The translations under genes and the position numbers were made by a program. The notes beneath the pieces were generated by a model that was not told where the DNA came from, ran no database searches, and saw only the letters and a program-made list of their open reading frames with translations. From Gracilimonas sp031580945 (GTDB taxonomy: Bacteria > Bacteroidota > Rhodothermia > Balneolales > Balneolaceae): 64,000 nt of DNA. Shown here in pieces: positions 17,576-25,603 of the stretch. The stretch spans positions 8,332 to 72,331 of the forward strand of contig JAVLBT010000002.1 in the NCBI GenBank assembly GCA_031580945.1. Direction: 5' to 3'. Every line of letters starts with the position of its first letter. The first letter of the stretch is position 1.

Positions 17576-18994
17576 ATGAAAAAATTAGTATGTATTATGA
17601 TAGGTCTTACTGTGATGATTAGCAGTTGTGACCTGATCGATGGAACCAACGTTCGAAATCCAAATCTTACACTGGATGATGCAGCAGCTCAACAGAATTC
17701 GGCGACAGCCTGGGTAAATGGGTTGGCACAGCGAAATGCGGTTGTTTATAACTCATTACTTACAGTAGCTGAATTGGCTGGTGATAACTATGTAAATAAA
17801 GCAACATTCTTTAATCAAAATGTTGATAACGGTGTTTACAGAGATACCGATCCAAACTTTAATACGGCCCAACAAAATATCGCCAGGCTACGAGAACAGG
17901 CTGAATTTGGGCTGAACGATATTCTGGAAAATAATCCGGATGCAGCAGGCACTGAACTGGAGGCTGAAATGCATTTCTATAAAGGATGGTCACACTTGCT
18001 TGCAGGGGAATATTTTATAGCATTATCTGCAGAGGAAGTTGGCGATCCTCAATCCCCTGATGCACATTTCCAGCTTGCGGTAGAATCATTCACAAGAGCA
18101 AATTCAGTTAATCCATCCATAAGTTATGATCTTGCTTTGGCGAGAGCCCACTATGCGTTAGGAAATCAAAGTGAAGCTGTTTCTTTTTCCGAAGCCGTAT
18201 TATCTGCAGACTCAGACTTTGTCCGCTACATTGAATACGATGGCGTAAATGGCCCGACAAATACCCTTCAGGATGCCGTTTATGATCGACAAAGCTTCAA
18301 TGACTTTCAACCCTTACCCCGGTTAGATTTCCTTGACCCGAAATATGGAGACCTTGGAGGGACCAATGAATCTCCGGTGGTACTTCAAAAAGCAGAGGAG
18401 GCACATTTAATTGTTGCAGAGGCACAACTGGCAGATAATGATCTGCCTGCGGCACAGGGAACAATGCAGTCCATTCTTAGCTTGGTGAATTCGCGACCAA
18501 CCCGGGATATTGATGATACCGAAGAAGGTCGTGCCGGAACGGTTGACGGCGGCACAAATGTAAGGCCCAATTCTTCATCGTATGAGGTGAGAGCAAGTTC
18601 ATCGGCTCCTTTTATAAGCGGCCTGATCTTAGACAGAACAGCAAATACGACGGTTCCAACGGTTTCGGGAACGTCATTGACATCCACCGATATTACCAAT
18701 TTATCTAACGGTCAGGAAGCACTCAGGGCTTTGTATCTATTACGTCAAGAGATCTTTTTTGGCGAAGGACGCAGAATGGTTGATCTTGGTATTAAGTGGC
18801 CTATATCTGAAGTCGAAGCTCTCAATAATCCAAATATTGAAGCTTCAGAACGACAAGCTGTAATCCCATCTTATATTCCTGCAGAGTATGGAGATATGGA
18901 TGCTTTTACAGTAGATGATACGAATCAGCAGGTAACGATCACCGTGGATATGAATTCTGTAATTGCCTCAGAAAGAGGAAACAAGTTTGATTAG
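17576..18994 (+). CDS. SusD/RagB family nutrient-binding outer membrane lipoprotein
   Basis: The open frame begins at ATG 17540, overlapping the SusC stop. ATG 17576 gives a standard lipoprotein signal (MKKLVCIMIGLTVMISSC) and is preferred, leaving 472 residues. The TPR-like segments (MHFYKGWSHLLAGEYFIAL, ALARAHYALGNQSEAV) and the C-terminal ALYLLRQEIFFGEGRRMVDL are typical of SusD. It caps the SusC barrel and binds substrate at the cell surface. A good terminator follows at 19022. Confidence 0.9.
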   Translation: MKKLVCIMIGLTVMISSCDLIDGTNVRNPNLTLDDAAAQQNSATAWVNGLAQRNAVVYNSLLTVAELAGDNYVNKATFFNQNVDNGVYRDTDPNFNTAQQNIARLREQAEFGLNDILENNPDAAGTELEAEMHFYKGWSHLLAGEYFIALSAEEVGDPQSPDAHFQLAVESFTRANSVNPSISYDLALARAHYALGNQSEAVSFSEAVLSADSDFVRYIEYDGVNGPTNTLQDAVYDRQSFNDFQPLPRLDFLDPKYGDLGGTNESPVVLQKAEEAHLIVAEAQLADNDLPAAQGTMQSILSLVNSRPTRDIDDTEEGRAGTVDGGTNVRPNSSSYEVRASSSAPFISGLILDRTANTTVPTVSGTSLTSTDITNLSNGQEALRALYLLRQEIFFGEGRRMVDLGIKWPISEVEALNNPNIEASERQAVIPSYIPAEYGDMDAFTVDDTNQQVTITVDMNSVIASERGNKFD

Positions 18995-19021
18995 CTCATA
19001 CACATAAATAAGTATAACCAG

Positions 19022-19051
19022 AGGGGATTTAGCAATAGATCCCCTTTTTTT
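19022..19051 (+). terminator. Rho-independent terminator after SusC/SusD pair 1
   Basis: A 9-bp stem (GGGGATTTA with TAGATCCCC, one G-U pair) is closed by a GCAA tetraloop and followed by seven T. It lies 28 bp after the SusD stop. Confidence 0.9.
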
Positions 19052-19084
19052 ATTCCCGTAACAAAAAAGTAAATAGAAGGCATA

Positions 19085-19168
19085 AAAAAATCCCGATGCA
19101 TTGAGATACACTACTATGTTAAGGAAGCTACTCCTATGGGGTTGGTATATTCAGTATCTGCATCGGGA
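19085..19168 (-). ncRNA. Imperfect 78-nt hairpin followed by T7 on the minus strand, possible small RNA or terminator
   Basis: TCCCGATGCA-TTGA-GATAC (19091-19109) pairs with GTATCTGCATCGGGA (19154-19168), giving 15 base pairs with one 4-nt bulge and a 44-nt loop. On the minus strand the stem is followed by seven T (19084-19090), as for an intrinsic terminator. No minus-strand gene ends here: the nearest upstream gene on that strand is 1 kb away and the SDR lies between. The rest of the 18995-19329 spacer has no gene. Confidence 0.35.
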
Positions 19169-19329
19169 CTAATTTAATCTAATACATAACAATCCATAAT
19201 TTAAGCCTATGTGATTAGTTGCAGTATATTGTGATGAATACCTCTATTTGGAACATTTCGCAATCAGAGGAACGAAAGATTCTGAATTTCAATTTTTTCT
19301 GTTGACTATTCACAAATAAAACATGCAAC

Positions 19330-20049
19330 ATGAAAGGTAAAATAGTACTTATTGTCGGAGGCTCCGGCGGAATTGGATCAGCAACTGCAAAGAGATTTGG
19401 AAAAGAGGGCGCTAAGGTTGTTTTGGCAGCGCGGAACAAAGCCAAGGCAGAGGAAGTGGCCAAAGAAATCAACGATGACGGAGGAGAAGCCTTTGCCATA
19501 GAGACTGACGCTACAAATCCAAAGGCTGTTGAAAGAATGGCATCCGAAATTGAAAATCAGCTCGGAAAAATTGATGTATTGATCAATGCCTTCGGTCAGG
19601 GAATTATTCAGCCATTTATGGACATTGATCCCGCAGATGCTAAAGAAATCATCGATGTCAATGTTTACGGCACTTTCCTCGTAACACAAACGGTAATGAA
19701 GCATATGAAGGAAGATGAGCCAACTTCGGTAGTCATGTTTCCCGGTACAATGGGGAAATATGTAATGAAGAATGCTTCGGTTTATGCAGCTTCAAAATTC
19801 GCCATACAGGGGTTTACAAAAGCATTGATAGAAGAACAACGACGTGGTAAAACCAAATTTTCATTGCTCTATTTAGGGGGTGTGGATACAGCTTTCTGGG
19901 ACGACGAAAGGGTGAATATGCGTGTCAAAAAAGACATGATGCTAACTACGGAGGAAGTCGGAAATGCAGTCTATTATGCCGTAAACCAACCTTCCGGTTC
20001 TGTGTTGAATGAAGTCGTCATTCAGCCGGAAAGTCATCAGTTGGTTTGA
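19330..20049 (+). CDS. Short-chain dehydrogenase/reductase (SDR)
   Basis: 239 residues with the classical Rossmann start VGGSGGIGSA for NAD(P) binding, an NAFG segment in place of NNAG, and the catalytic YAASK near residue 155. The usual catalytic serine 12-13 residues before the tyrosine is occupied by GT, so activity may be modified. It is single and faces away from the SusCD unit. The substrate is not known. A repeat element lies between it and the convergent lysine aminotransferase gene. Confidence 0.88.
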   Translation: MKGKIVLIVGGSGGIGSATAKRFGKEGAKVVLAARNKAKAEEVAKEINDDGGEAFAIETDATNPKAVERMASEIENQLGKIDVLINAFGQGIIQPFMDIDPADAKEIIDVNVYGTFLVTQTVMKHMKEDEPTSVVMFPGTMGKYVMKNASVYAASKFAIQGFTKALIEEQRRGKTKFSLLYLGGVDTAFWDDERVNMRVKKDMMLTTEEVGNAVYYAVNQPSGSVLNEVVIQPESHQLV

Positions 20050-20056
20050 ACTTAAA

Positions 20057-20191
20057 CTCTGCGAAACTCAGCGCTTCATCAGTGTGACTCTGTGTGAAAA
20101 AGATTCCTTTATTAAGCTTTTTGAAGCAGGACTGTGACCGTTCTTTATTTCTCGCAGATTTTCGCGGTGTTTGTCGCTGAGTTTCGCAGAG
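20057..20191. repeat. Intergenic element bounded by perfect 17-bp inverted repeats
   Basis: CTCTGCGAAACTCAGCG (20057-20073) is repeated as its exact complement at 20175-20191. Between them are related phrases (GTGACTCTGTGTGAAAA, CTCGCAGATTTTCGCGG) and an AAAAGCTT-like internal symmetry. It fills the gap between the convergent SDR and lysine aminotransferase genes. It may be a mobile repeat or act as a bidirectional terminator. Similar CTCTGTG/CTCTGCG phrases are common intergenic repeats in many bacteria. Confidence 0.6.
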
Positions 20192-20195
20192 GTAG

Positions 20196-21551
20196 TTAGC
20201 TTGCAACCGGGCAATCGCTCAGGCATTTCTTATAAGCTTTTTCCAGGATGTCTAATCCTTCATCAATATGTTCCTGAGTGATGGTGAGAGGCGGACGGAA
20301 ACGCACCGTGTTAGGTCCACAAGCTAATATCATCAAACCGTTGTTTACGCATTCTTTGATTACAGCATCACGGGAATGACCATCGGGCAGGTCTATTGCA
20401 CAAAACAAGCCTTTACCACGTGGATTTGTAAAATACTCATGATGGTCTGCCAGAGCTTCCAGCCTTGTTTGAAGATAATTTCCGACTTTGGCTGCATTAT
20501 CCACCAGGTTTTCTTCTTCGATCACATCTAATATTCTGCCAAAACGAACCATATCCACCAAGTTCCCCCCCCATGTCGAGTTGATTCGGGAGGATACATG
20601 AAAACAGTTTGTTTTAATGTCGTCAACACGTTTGCTGGCTAAAATTCCACATACCTGGGCTTTCTTACCAAAAGCTAAGATATCCGGTTTTACAAAGTGT
20701 TCATGAGCCCAAAATTTTCCGGTCATCCCAACTCCTGTTTGAACTTCATCATAAATTAGAAGGGTTTCGTGCTTGTCAGCTAAATCCCGAAGCGCCTGAT
20801 GAAATTCTAACCTAAAGTGACGATCGCCACCTTCACCCTGAATCGGTTCAATCAATATAGCAGCGATATCATCTTTATAGATCTCGAAAAAACGTTCTGC
20901 CTGTGCGATAGCTAATTGTTCTTGCCTTTGAGTCTCGCTCACATTTTCCTTGGTTGCAGGGAAGGTCATGGCAGGACTGATCACTCTTGGCCAGTCAAAT
21001 TTTGGAAAGTATTTCACTTTGTTTGGCACTGTATTGGTAACGGAAAGAGTATACCCGGTTCTTCCGTGAAACGCCTTTTCAAAATGTAGAATTTTATGTC
21101 CCTTTTCTTCCCTGTATCCTTTTTCGAAATTTTTTTGAACTTTCCAGTCAAAGGCAACTTTCATGGCATTTTCTACGGCAAGAGCTCCGCCGGAAATAAA
21201 AAATGAGTAAGGCATATAGTCGGGTATGCCAACACGATCAAATGATTCCATGAATTCAGCCATATCCCTGGTGTAAATATCTGAATTCGATGGTTTGTTA
21301 ATGGCAACACGAGCTAATTTTTGAACAAAATCATCATCCTGGGCTAATTTAGGGTGATTCATGCCTAAGGGATTCGAAGCAAAAAAGGTGAAAAAATCCA
21401 AATATCGCTTACCAGATTTTGCATCATATAAATATGCACCTTCGCTCTCTTCAAGATCCAATACCATTTCGTACCCATCGGTAAGCATATGTTTACTTAA
21501 AACAGATCGAACCTGATCGGGGGTAATAGTCATTGTGTCTCGCATATACAT
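20196..21551 (-). CDS. lat: L-lysine 6-transaminase
   Basis: 451 residues, a class III PLP aminotransferase converting lysine and 2-oxoglutarate to 2-aminoadipate semialdehyde (cyclising to piperideine-6-carboxylate) and glutamate. The Lat-specific layout is visible: the DFFTFFASNPLGMNHPKL start, FISGGALAVENAMK, FEKAFHGRTGYTLS, the PLP aspartate in LLIYDEVQTGVGMTGKFWAHE, and the PLP lysine in FGKKAQVCG. The start could be ATG 21551 or 21533. The ornithine aminotransferase gene lies 265 bp upstream on the same strand, suggesting a shared role in lysine/ornithine catabolism. Confidence 0.9.
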   Translation of the reverse strand: MYMRDTMTITPDQVRSVLSKHMLTDGYEMVLDLEESEGAYLYDAKSGKRYLDFFTFFASNPLGMNHPKLAQDDDFVQKLARVAINKPSNSDIYTRDMAEFMESFDRVGIPDYMPYSFFISGGALAVENAMKVAFDWKVQKNFEKGYREEKGHKILHFEKAFHGRTGYTLSVTNTVPNKVKYFPKFDWPRVISPAMTFPATKENVSETQRQEQLAIAQAERFFEIYKDDIAAILIEPIQGEGGDRHFRLEFHQALRDLADKHETLLIYDEVQTGVGMTGKFWAHEHFVKPDILAFGKKAQVCGILASKRVDDIKTNCFHVSSRINSTWGGNLVDMVRFGRILDVIEEENLVDNAAKVGNYLQTRLEALADHHEYFTNPRGKGLFCAIDLPDGHSRDAVIKECVNNGLMILACGPNTVRFRPPLTITQEHIDEGLDILEKAYKKCLSDCPVAS

Positions 21552-21816
21552 CTCCAGCTTTTTTGGTGCATTTTATATTCAGTGTAAGCTCGATAGAATA
21601 AAAGGGAACCTAATTATTCCTAATTTATCCCTGAAAAATAATAAGCATTCGAGTCTGAGCCGCAAAATAACCTAAATACTTTACGCAGATCATTGCTGTA
21701 TCGAACTAACGGCAACTACAATGAAGCTACCAAATCCGCTCGAGTGCCTCAATAGCGTTTAAATTCACTAAAGTTGGAAATGAGTTTTAGAAAGTAAATT
21801 GCTGAGCGAGACAGAC

Positions 21817-23079
21817 TCATTTTTTGAACGCTTTAAGTGTTTTCTTAATGATCGAAACACATGCATGGAGCTGCGTTTCAGTCATTACCAATGGGGGAGC
21901 AAACCGAATTATATTTCCATGAGTTGGTTTTGCAAGAAGGCCGTTATTTTTAAGAGCTACACAAAATCTCCAGGCAGTATCGCTTTCAGGATTATCATTA
22001 ATGATTACGGCATTAAGTAATCCACGGCCCCGAACGTTTAAAAATAATTCCGATTCATCTACTAAGTTTTGCATTTCGCTCCTAAATATTTCGCCTAATT
22101 TACGGGCATTTTGAGCAAGACGTTCATTTCTAACTACTTCCAGGGCAGCTATAGCTACTTTACAGGCCAAAGGATTCCCTCCAAAGGTTGAGCCATGCTG
22201 TCCGGGTTTTATAACGTCCATGATGTGGTCATCTGCTAAAACAGCAGAGACAGGATAAGACCCTCCTGAGAGCGCTTTTCCAAGTATTAGCATATCAGGT
22301 TTGGTATAGGTGCTTTGACGTTCACAGTGTCCTTTACATGAGCAATCTCCACAAACCGCGAGCAGACTACCGGTTCGTGCAATTCCGGTCTGTATCTCAT
22401 CTGCTATAAATAGAACATTATTTGCCTTACAGAGTGCAGCTATCTGGCGGATATAGTCATCATCAGGAACTACAACTCCAGCTTCCCCCTGAATGGGTTC
22501 TGCCAATACTCCAGCAATATTTGGCTGAGAAAGCGCATTTTTTAGAGCTTCGGGGTCATTATATGGGATTTTGATAAAACCCGGTGTATAAGGTCCAAAA
22601 TTTTTCCGGGCATCGGGATCATTAGAAAATGAGATAACTGTGGTAGTGCGCCCATGAAAGTTGTTTTCGAGTACAATGATCTGGGCTTGTTCTTCTGGAA
22701 TACCTTTTTTTTCATAAGCCCATTTTCGACAAATCTTTATTGCTGTTTCAACTCCTTCAGCGCCTGTATTCATAGGCAATACTTTATCAAAGCCGAAATA
22801 ATCAGTGACATATTTTTCGTACTCACCGAGCACATTATTATAAAAAGCTCTCGATGTTAAACTTAAAGTGGATGCTTGATCAGTAAGTGCTTTCGTAATT
22901 GAAGGATGACAATGTCCCTGATTAACAGCTGAGTATGCAGATAAAAAATCATAATACTTATTACCTTCAGGATCCCATACAAAAACGCCTTTTCCTTTTG
23001 CAAGTACTACCGGCAACGGATGATAGTTGTGAGCTCCATATTGGTCTTCAAGTTCAATTGCTTCTTGAGTTGATATCAT
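21817..23079 (-). CDS. rocD: Ornithine--oxo-acid transaminase
   Basis: 420 residues. It converts ornithine and 2-oxoglutarate to glutamate-5-semialdehyde and glutamate. The motifs fit: EDQYGAHNYHPLPVVL at the N-terminus, MNTGAEGVETAIK, ENNFHGRT, EPIQGEAGVVVP, FIADEIQTGIARTG and the PLP lysine in LILGKALSGGSYPVSA. The C-terminal part (RGRGLLNAV, IRFAPPLV) is complete. It lies upstream of lat on the same strand, but the 265-bp gap leaves co-transcription open. The two aminotransferases belong to different subgroups of class III, so they are not a recent duplication. Confidence 0.95.
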   Translation of the reverse strand: MISTQEAIELEDQYGAHNYHPLPVVLAKGKGVFVWDPEGNKYYDFLSAYSAVNQGHCHPSITKALTDQASTLSLTSRAFYNNVLGEYEKYVTDYFGFDKVLPMNTGAEGVETAIKICRKWAYEKKGIPEEQAQIIVLENNFHGRTTTVISFSNDPDARKNFGPYTPGFIKIPYNDPEALKNALSQPNIAGVLAEPIQGEAGVVVPDDDYIRQIAALCKANNVLFIADEIQTGIARTGSLLAVCGDCSCKGHCERQSTYTKPDMLILGKALSGGSYPVSAVLADDHIMDVIKPGQHGSTFGGNPLACKVAIAALEVVRNERLAQNARKLGEIFRSEMQNLVDESELFLNVRGRGLLNAVIINDNPESDTAWRFCVALKNNGLLAKPTHGNIIRFAPPLVMTETQLHACVSIIKKTLKAFKK

Positions 23080-23200
23080 ATAAATAATTAGAATGTGTGT
23101 TCACCCAAAAATAGGAAAAGGAATCATCAAGATTGAACAAATAAATGTGAAACTTACCTTGATATCGGTTGGATTTTAGTCGTATATTATAAGCCTTCAT

Positions 23201-23273
<73 letters not shown>

Positions 23274-23280
23274 CTACTCA

Positions 23281-23313
23281 AAGCCTTCTGATTCAGTTCA
23301 GAAGGCTTTTTTT
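23281..23313 (+). terminator. Rho-independent terminator of the initiator tRNA
   Basis: AAGCCTTCTGA and TCAGAAGGCTT form an 11-bp stem with a 6-nt loop, followed by a T-run. It starts 7 bp after the tRNA. A decayed version lies at 23643-23674. Confidence 0.92.
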
Positions 23314-23344
23314 ATATCCAAAATATAAGTGGATGGGGCTAAAT

Positions 23345-23599
23345 ATGTTTACAGTATATGCACTGTATTCACCGAAATACGACAAAATATATGTTGGGTA
23401 CACTTCAAATCTGGAACAACGATTATTGTCTCACAACAAATTAGGCAAGAAAGGGTGGACTATTAAGTATCGGCCTTGGGAAGTAGTCTTTACGGAAGAG
23501 TTTGAGACTAAAAAAGAAGCCATGAAAAGAGAAAAGCAGTTGAAATCAGCAAAAGGCAGACAATATGTTTGGGAACAGGTAAATCAAAAGTATAAGTAG
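23345..23599 (+). CDS. GIY-YIG domain endonuclease, small UPF0213/YhbQ-like protein
   Basis: 84 residues from the ATG at 23345. The frame stays open back into the tRNA, but that part translates the tRNA and terminator and is rejected. The GIY-YIG core is visible: FTVYALYSPKYDKIYVGYTSN, then EQRLLSHN, and EAMKREKQLKS. This is the whole of a stand-alone GIY-YIG protein with no DNA-binding extension. It lies between an intact initiator tRNA with its terminator and a degraded copy of the tRNA 3' part with terminator. This suggests a small mobile or homing element using the tRNA as target. The stop codon TAG is itself part of the repeated tRNA sequence. Confidence 0.88.
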   Translation: MFTVYALYSPKYDKIYVGYTSNLEQRLLSHNKLGKKGWTIKYRPWEVVFTEEFETKKEAMKREKQLKSAKGRQYVWEQVNQKYK

Positions 23600-23674
23600 C
23601 TCGTCGGGCTCATATCCGCCGACTGGCGGACGCACCACTCTAAAGGCTTCTTGATTAACTTCATAATGCCTTTT
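23597..23674 (+). repeat. Decayed second copy of the tRNA-fMet 3' part plus terminator
   Basis: TAGCTCGTCGGGCTCATA is an exact 18-nt repeat of 23220-23237 (D-stem to anticodon of the tRNA). After this the T-arm is replaced by CCGCCGACTGGCGGACG, itself an inverted repeat. Then a CACCACTC...AAGGCTTC...GCCTTTTTTATATCT tail resembles the tRNA end and its terminator at 23266-23316. The copy cannot fold into a tRNA. It looks like the displaced original 3' end left by an insertion in the tRNA gene. Confidence 0.75.
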
Positions 23675-23817
23675 TTATATCTACACTGAAGGTGAAGCAT
23701 TTTCAAGAGTCTGTAGTACTTATTTTCAGGATTATAATATCAACTGTTGTGACAACTCCGAGCGGTACTTTGTTGATTTTAGTTTATGGGTATTGAAGAC
23801 AATTGGTGCCTTGGCCA

Positions 23818-23998
23818 CAGTCCTCCCTGGAAGTAATGAGCAAGCTCATTCTTCCTGCCCCTCCAAAGGGACACAGTTTCTTTGCTTTGTTAAGATTGTG
23901 GAAGGAAAGCAAAGGTTGGTAGCGTTGTCACGTTTTCTGTCCCTCTTTGGAGAGGGGAATGCGAAATGAGCTTGCTCATACAGCGAGGGAGAGGACCT
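23818..23998. repeat. 150-nt dispersed palindromic repeat, copy 2 (diverged)
   Basis: The ends AGTCCTCCCTGG and AGGGAGAGGACC are inverted relative to each other, and internal blocks CCCCTCCAAAGGGACACAG and CCCTCTTTGGAGAGGGG are shared with copies 1 and 3. Additional symmetric blocks GAGCAAGCTC and GAGCTTGCTC flank the inside. It lies in the 710-bp spacer 23640-24349, which holds no convincing gene. Confidence 0.6.
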
Positions 23999-24292
23999 TT
24001 AGGGCAAGGAATTTCTTCTATGCATAGTACTCATTTTAGCCCAAATATATATCCCCGAAGACTACATATTCAGCATTAAAGCATTTTGCACATCTAAAAC
24101 ATTTTAAAAAAATAAATATCACAAAACCCGCTCTGAGTATTTGAATTAATCAATTCACCGTTGGAAAGCTGTTGATCAGAAGTATTAAACGTTGAGATAC
24201 CGTTGTATTTGCCGGCAGGCAGGCCCCTAAGGGACTCAGGATTTGATTCGTTGGTAACTATAATCATGAAGTGTTGATAAAAATTCATGAAC

Positions 24293-24325
24293 CAAAAAAA
24301 AGCCCTGAGCAGAACTCAGGGCTTT
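24293..24325 (-). terminator. Rho-independent terminator of the second SusC/SusD pair
   Basis: On the minus strand AAAGCCCTGAG and CTCAGGGCTTT form an 11-bp stem with a 5-nt loop, followed by eight T in all. It lies 25 bp after the SusD stop. Confidence 0.92.
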
Positions 24326-24349
24326 AAATAATTTACTTAATCTGAATGA

Positions 24350-25585
24350 TTACAGATTTGGGTTGTTATTTCGTTCACTTTGAGTGACTGGGAAATAATC
24401 CCAAGCAGTAGCTGGTAAATGCCAGTTTCCTGTTCTTCTTTGGTCAATCATACGAATACCTGTATGAAGAAGTTCTTTATCTCTTTCTTCGAGAATAATG
24501 GCTTCTGTAATTGTACCTGTAAGAGCAGGAATGCCATATGCAGCTCTAACTTCATTAACTAAAGTGAGAGCATCAGATGTAATGGTTTCACCATTCACTT
24601 CTGCTTCAGCAAGCATAAGATTATTCTCTTGCCAGCTAATGATATTTAAATTTGCATCAGGACCTAAAGAAGATCTCCAAAAGGTACTACCGTTTGTTTC
24701 TGCCTCGTCAGTAAGTTCATTTGGATCGCTCACTTCTTCTATTGCTAACCTATTAGCTTCAGTAGGTTCTGCAGCAATATAATCTGCGAATCGTTGGTTC
24801 ACAGAAAACTGAGTACGACTTGGACCTGCCTGAGCATAATAGTTCTGCTGAGATTCCAGACTATGGATAGATTGGAAAGGTGCGTCACCAGATTGCAATC
24901 CATCTTCTAAATAAGGAACAGCTGCAGCAAATTCGTTTTGGAAAACATGTATTCTTCCAATTAATGAATTTACTACTCGTTCTTCATAAGCAGAAGGTGC
25001 ACTTGCTAAAGCTGCTTCAAGAAATGTTTTGGCATTGTCATAAAGTGTTGCAGCTGGGATTGGGGCACTGTTGTCAATAGGTGCAGCACCACCTTGTCCT
25101 AACTCAACACCAAAGTAAGATGCATAAGCAGCTCGGGTTAAACCGGCATACAAGTTACCAATATAAGTAGCTCTTGTTTCAAGAGCGGCATCAGTAAAGG
25201 TAATCGCATCAACTTTTTGCAGAAGGTCATCAGCTAAGAAACGAGCTTGACCTAAAGTGTTGTAGGGTCCATCCACACTATTGTTATCGAATTGGATATC
25301 TCCTTCATCGATATCTCCAAAAGTAGGGAATGTTGCATCACTAACTGTATCAGGTTCGAATTCCCAAGCGTCTGAGAATCCGTCTGCAATTACAGAAAGT
25401 GCGTCATGATTGATATTAAAACGTCCAATTACACCATCAATAACAAATGGTATCTGATCTTCGGCATTCAGGTTTTCCTGAGGTACGAGATCGATCGGAT
25501 CGTCAACATCCTGTACGTAGTCTTCGCATGACACGGCTGCAAATAATACAACAACCAGTGTCAATAATAATTTGTTAAGTTTCAT
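24350..25585 (-). CDS. SusD/RagB family outer membrane lipoprotein
   Basis: 411 residues from ATG 25585; an alternative ATG at 25597 adds MDFI. The first choice gives a clean lipoprotein signal (MKLNKLLLTLVVVLFAAVSC). The mature protein has the helical TPR-like body (SLIGRIHVFQNEFAAAVPYLEDGL) and the SusD-type C-terminal LMLAEAEVNGE and ILEERDKELLHTGIRMIDQRRTG. It follows SusC by under 20 bp and works with it. The substrate is unknown. A strong terminator ends the unit. Confidence 0.9.
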   Translation of the reverse strand: MKLNKLLLTLVVVLFAAVSCEDYVQDVDDPIDLVPQENLNAEDQIPFVIDGVIGRFNINHDALSVIADGFSDAWEFEPDTVSDATFPTFGDIDEGDIQFDNNSVDGPYNTLGQARFLADDLLQKVDAITFTDAALETRATYIGNLYAGLTRAAYASYFGVELGQGGAAPIDNSAPIPAATLYDNAKTFLEAALASAPSAYEERVVNSLIGRIHVFQNEFAAAVPYLEDGLQSGDAPFQSIHSLESQQNYYAQAGPSRTQFSVNQRFADYIAAEPTEANRLAIEEVSDPNELTDEAETNGSTFWRSSLGPDANLNIISWQENNLMLAEAEVNGETITSDALTLVNEVRAAYGIPALTGTITEAIILEERDKELLHTGIRMIDQRRTGNWHLPATAWDYFPVTQSERNNNPNL

Positions 25586-25603
25586 AATAAAATCCATATC
25601 TGT

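Noticed and set aside
20196..23079. Recent tandem duplication of aminotransferases
   Set aside because: The two proteins belong to clearly different subgroups with different active-site surroundings and are neighbours only.
24094..24288. 64-residue minus-strand frame
   Set aside because: It lies beyond the terminator of the SusC/SusD unit and has no recognisable content.
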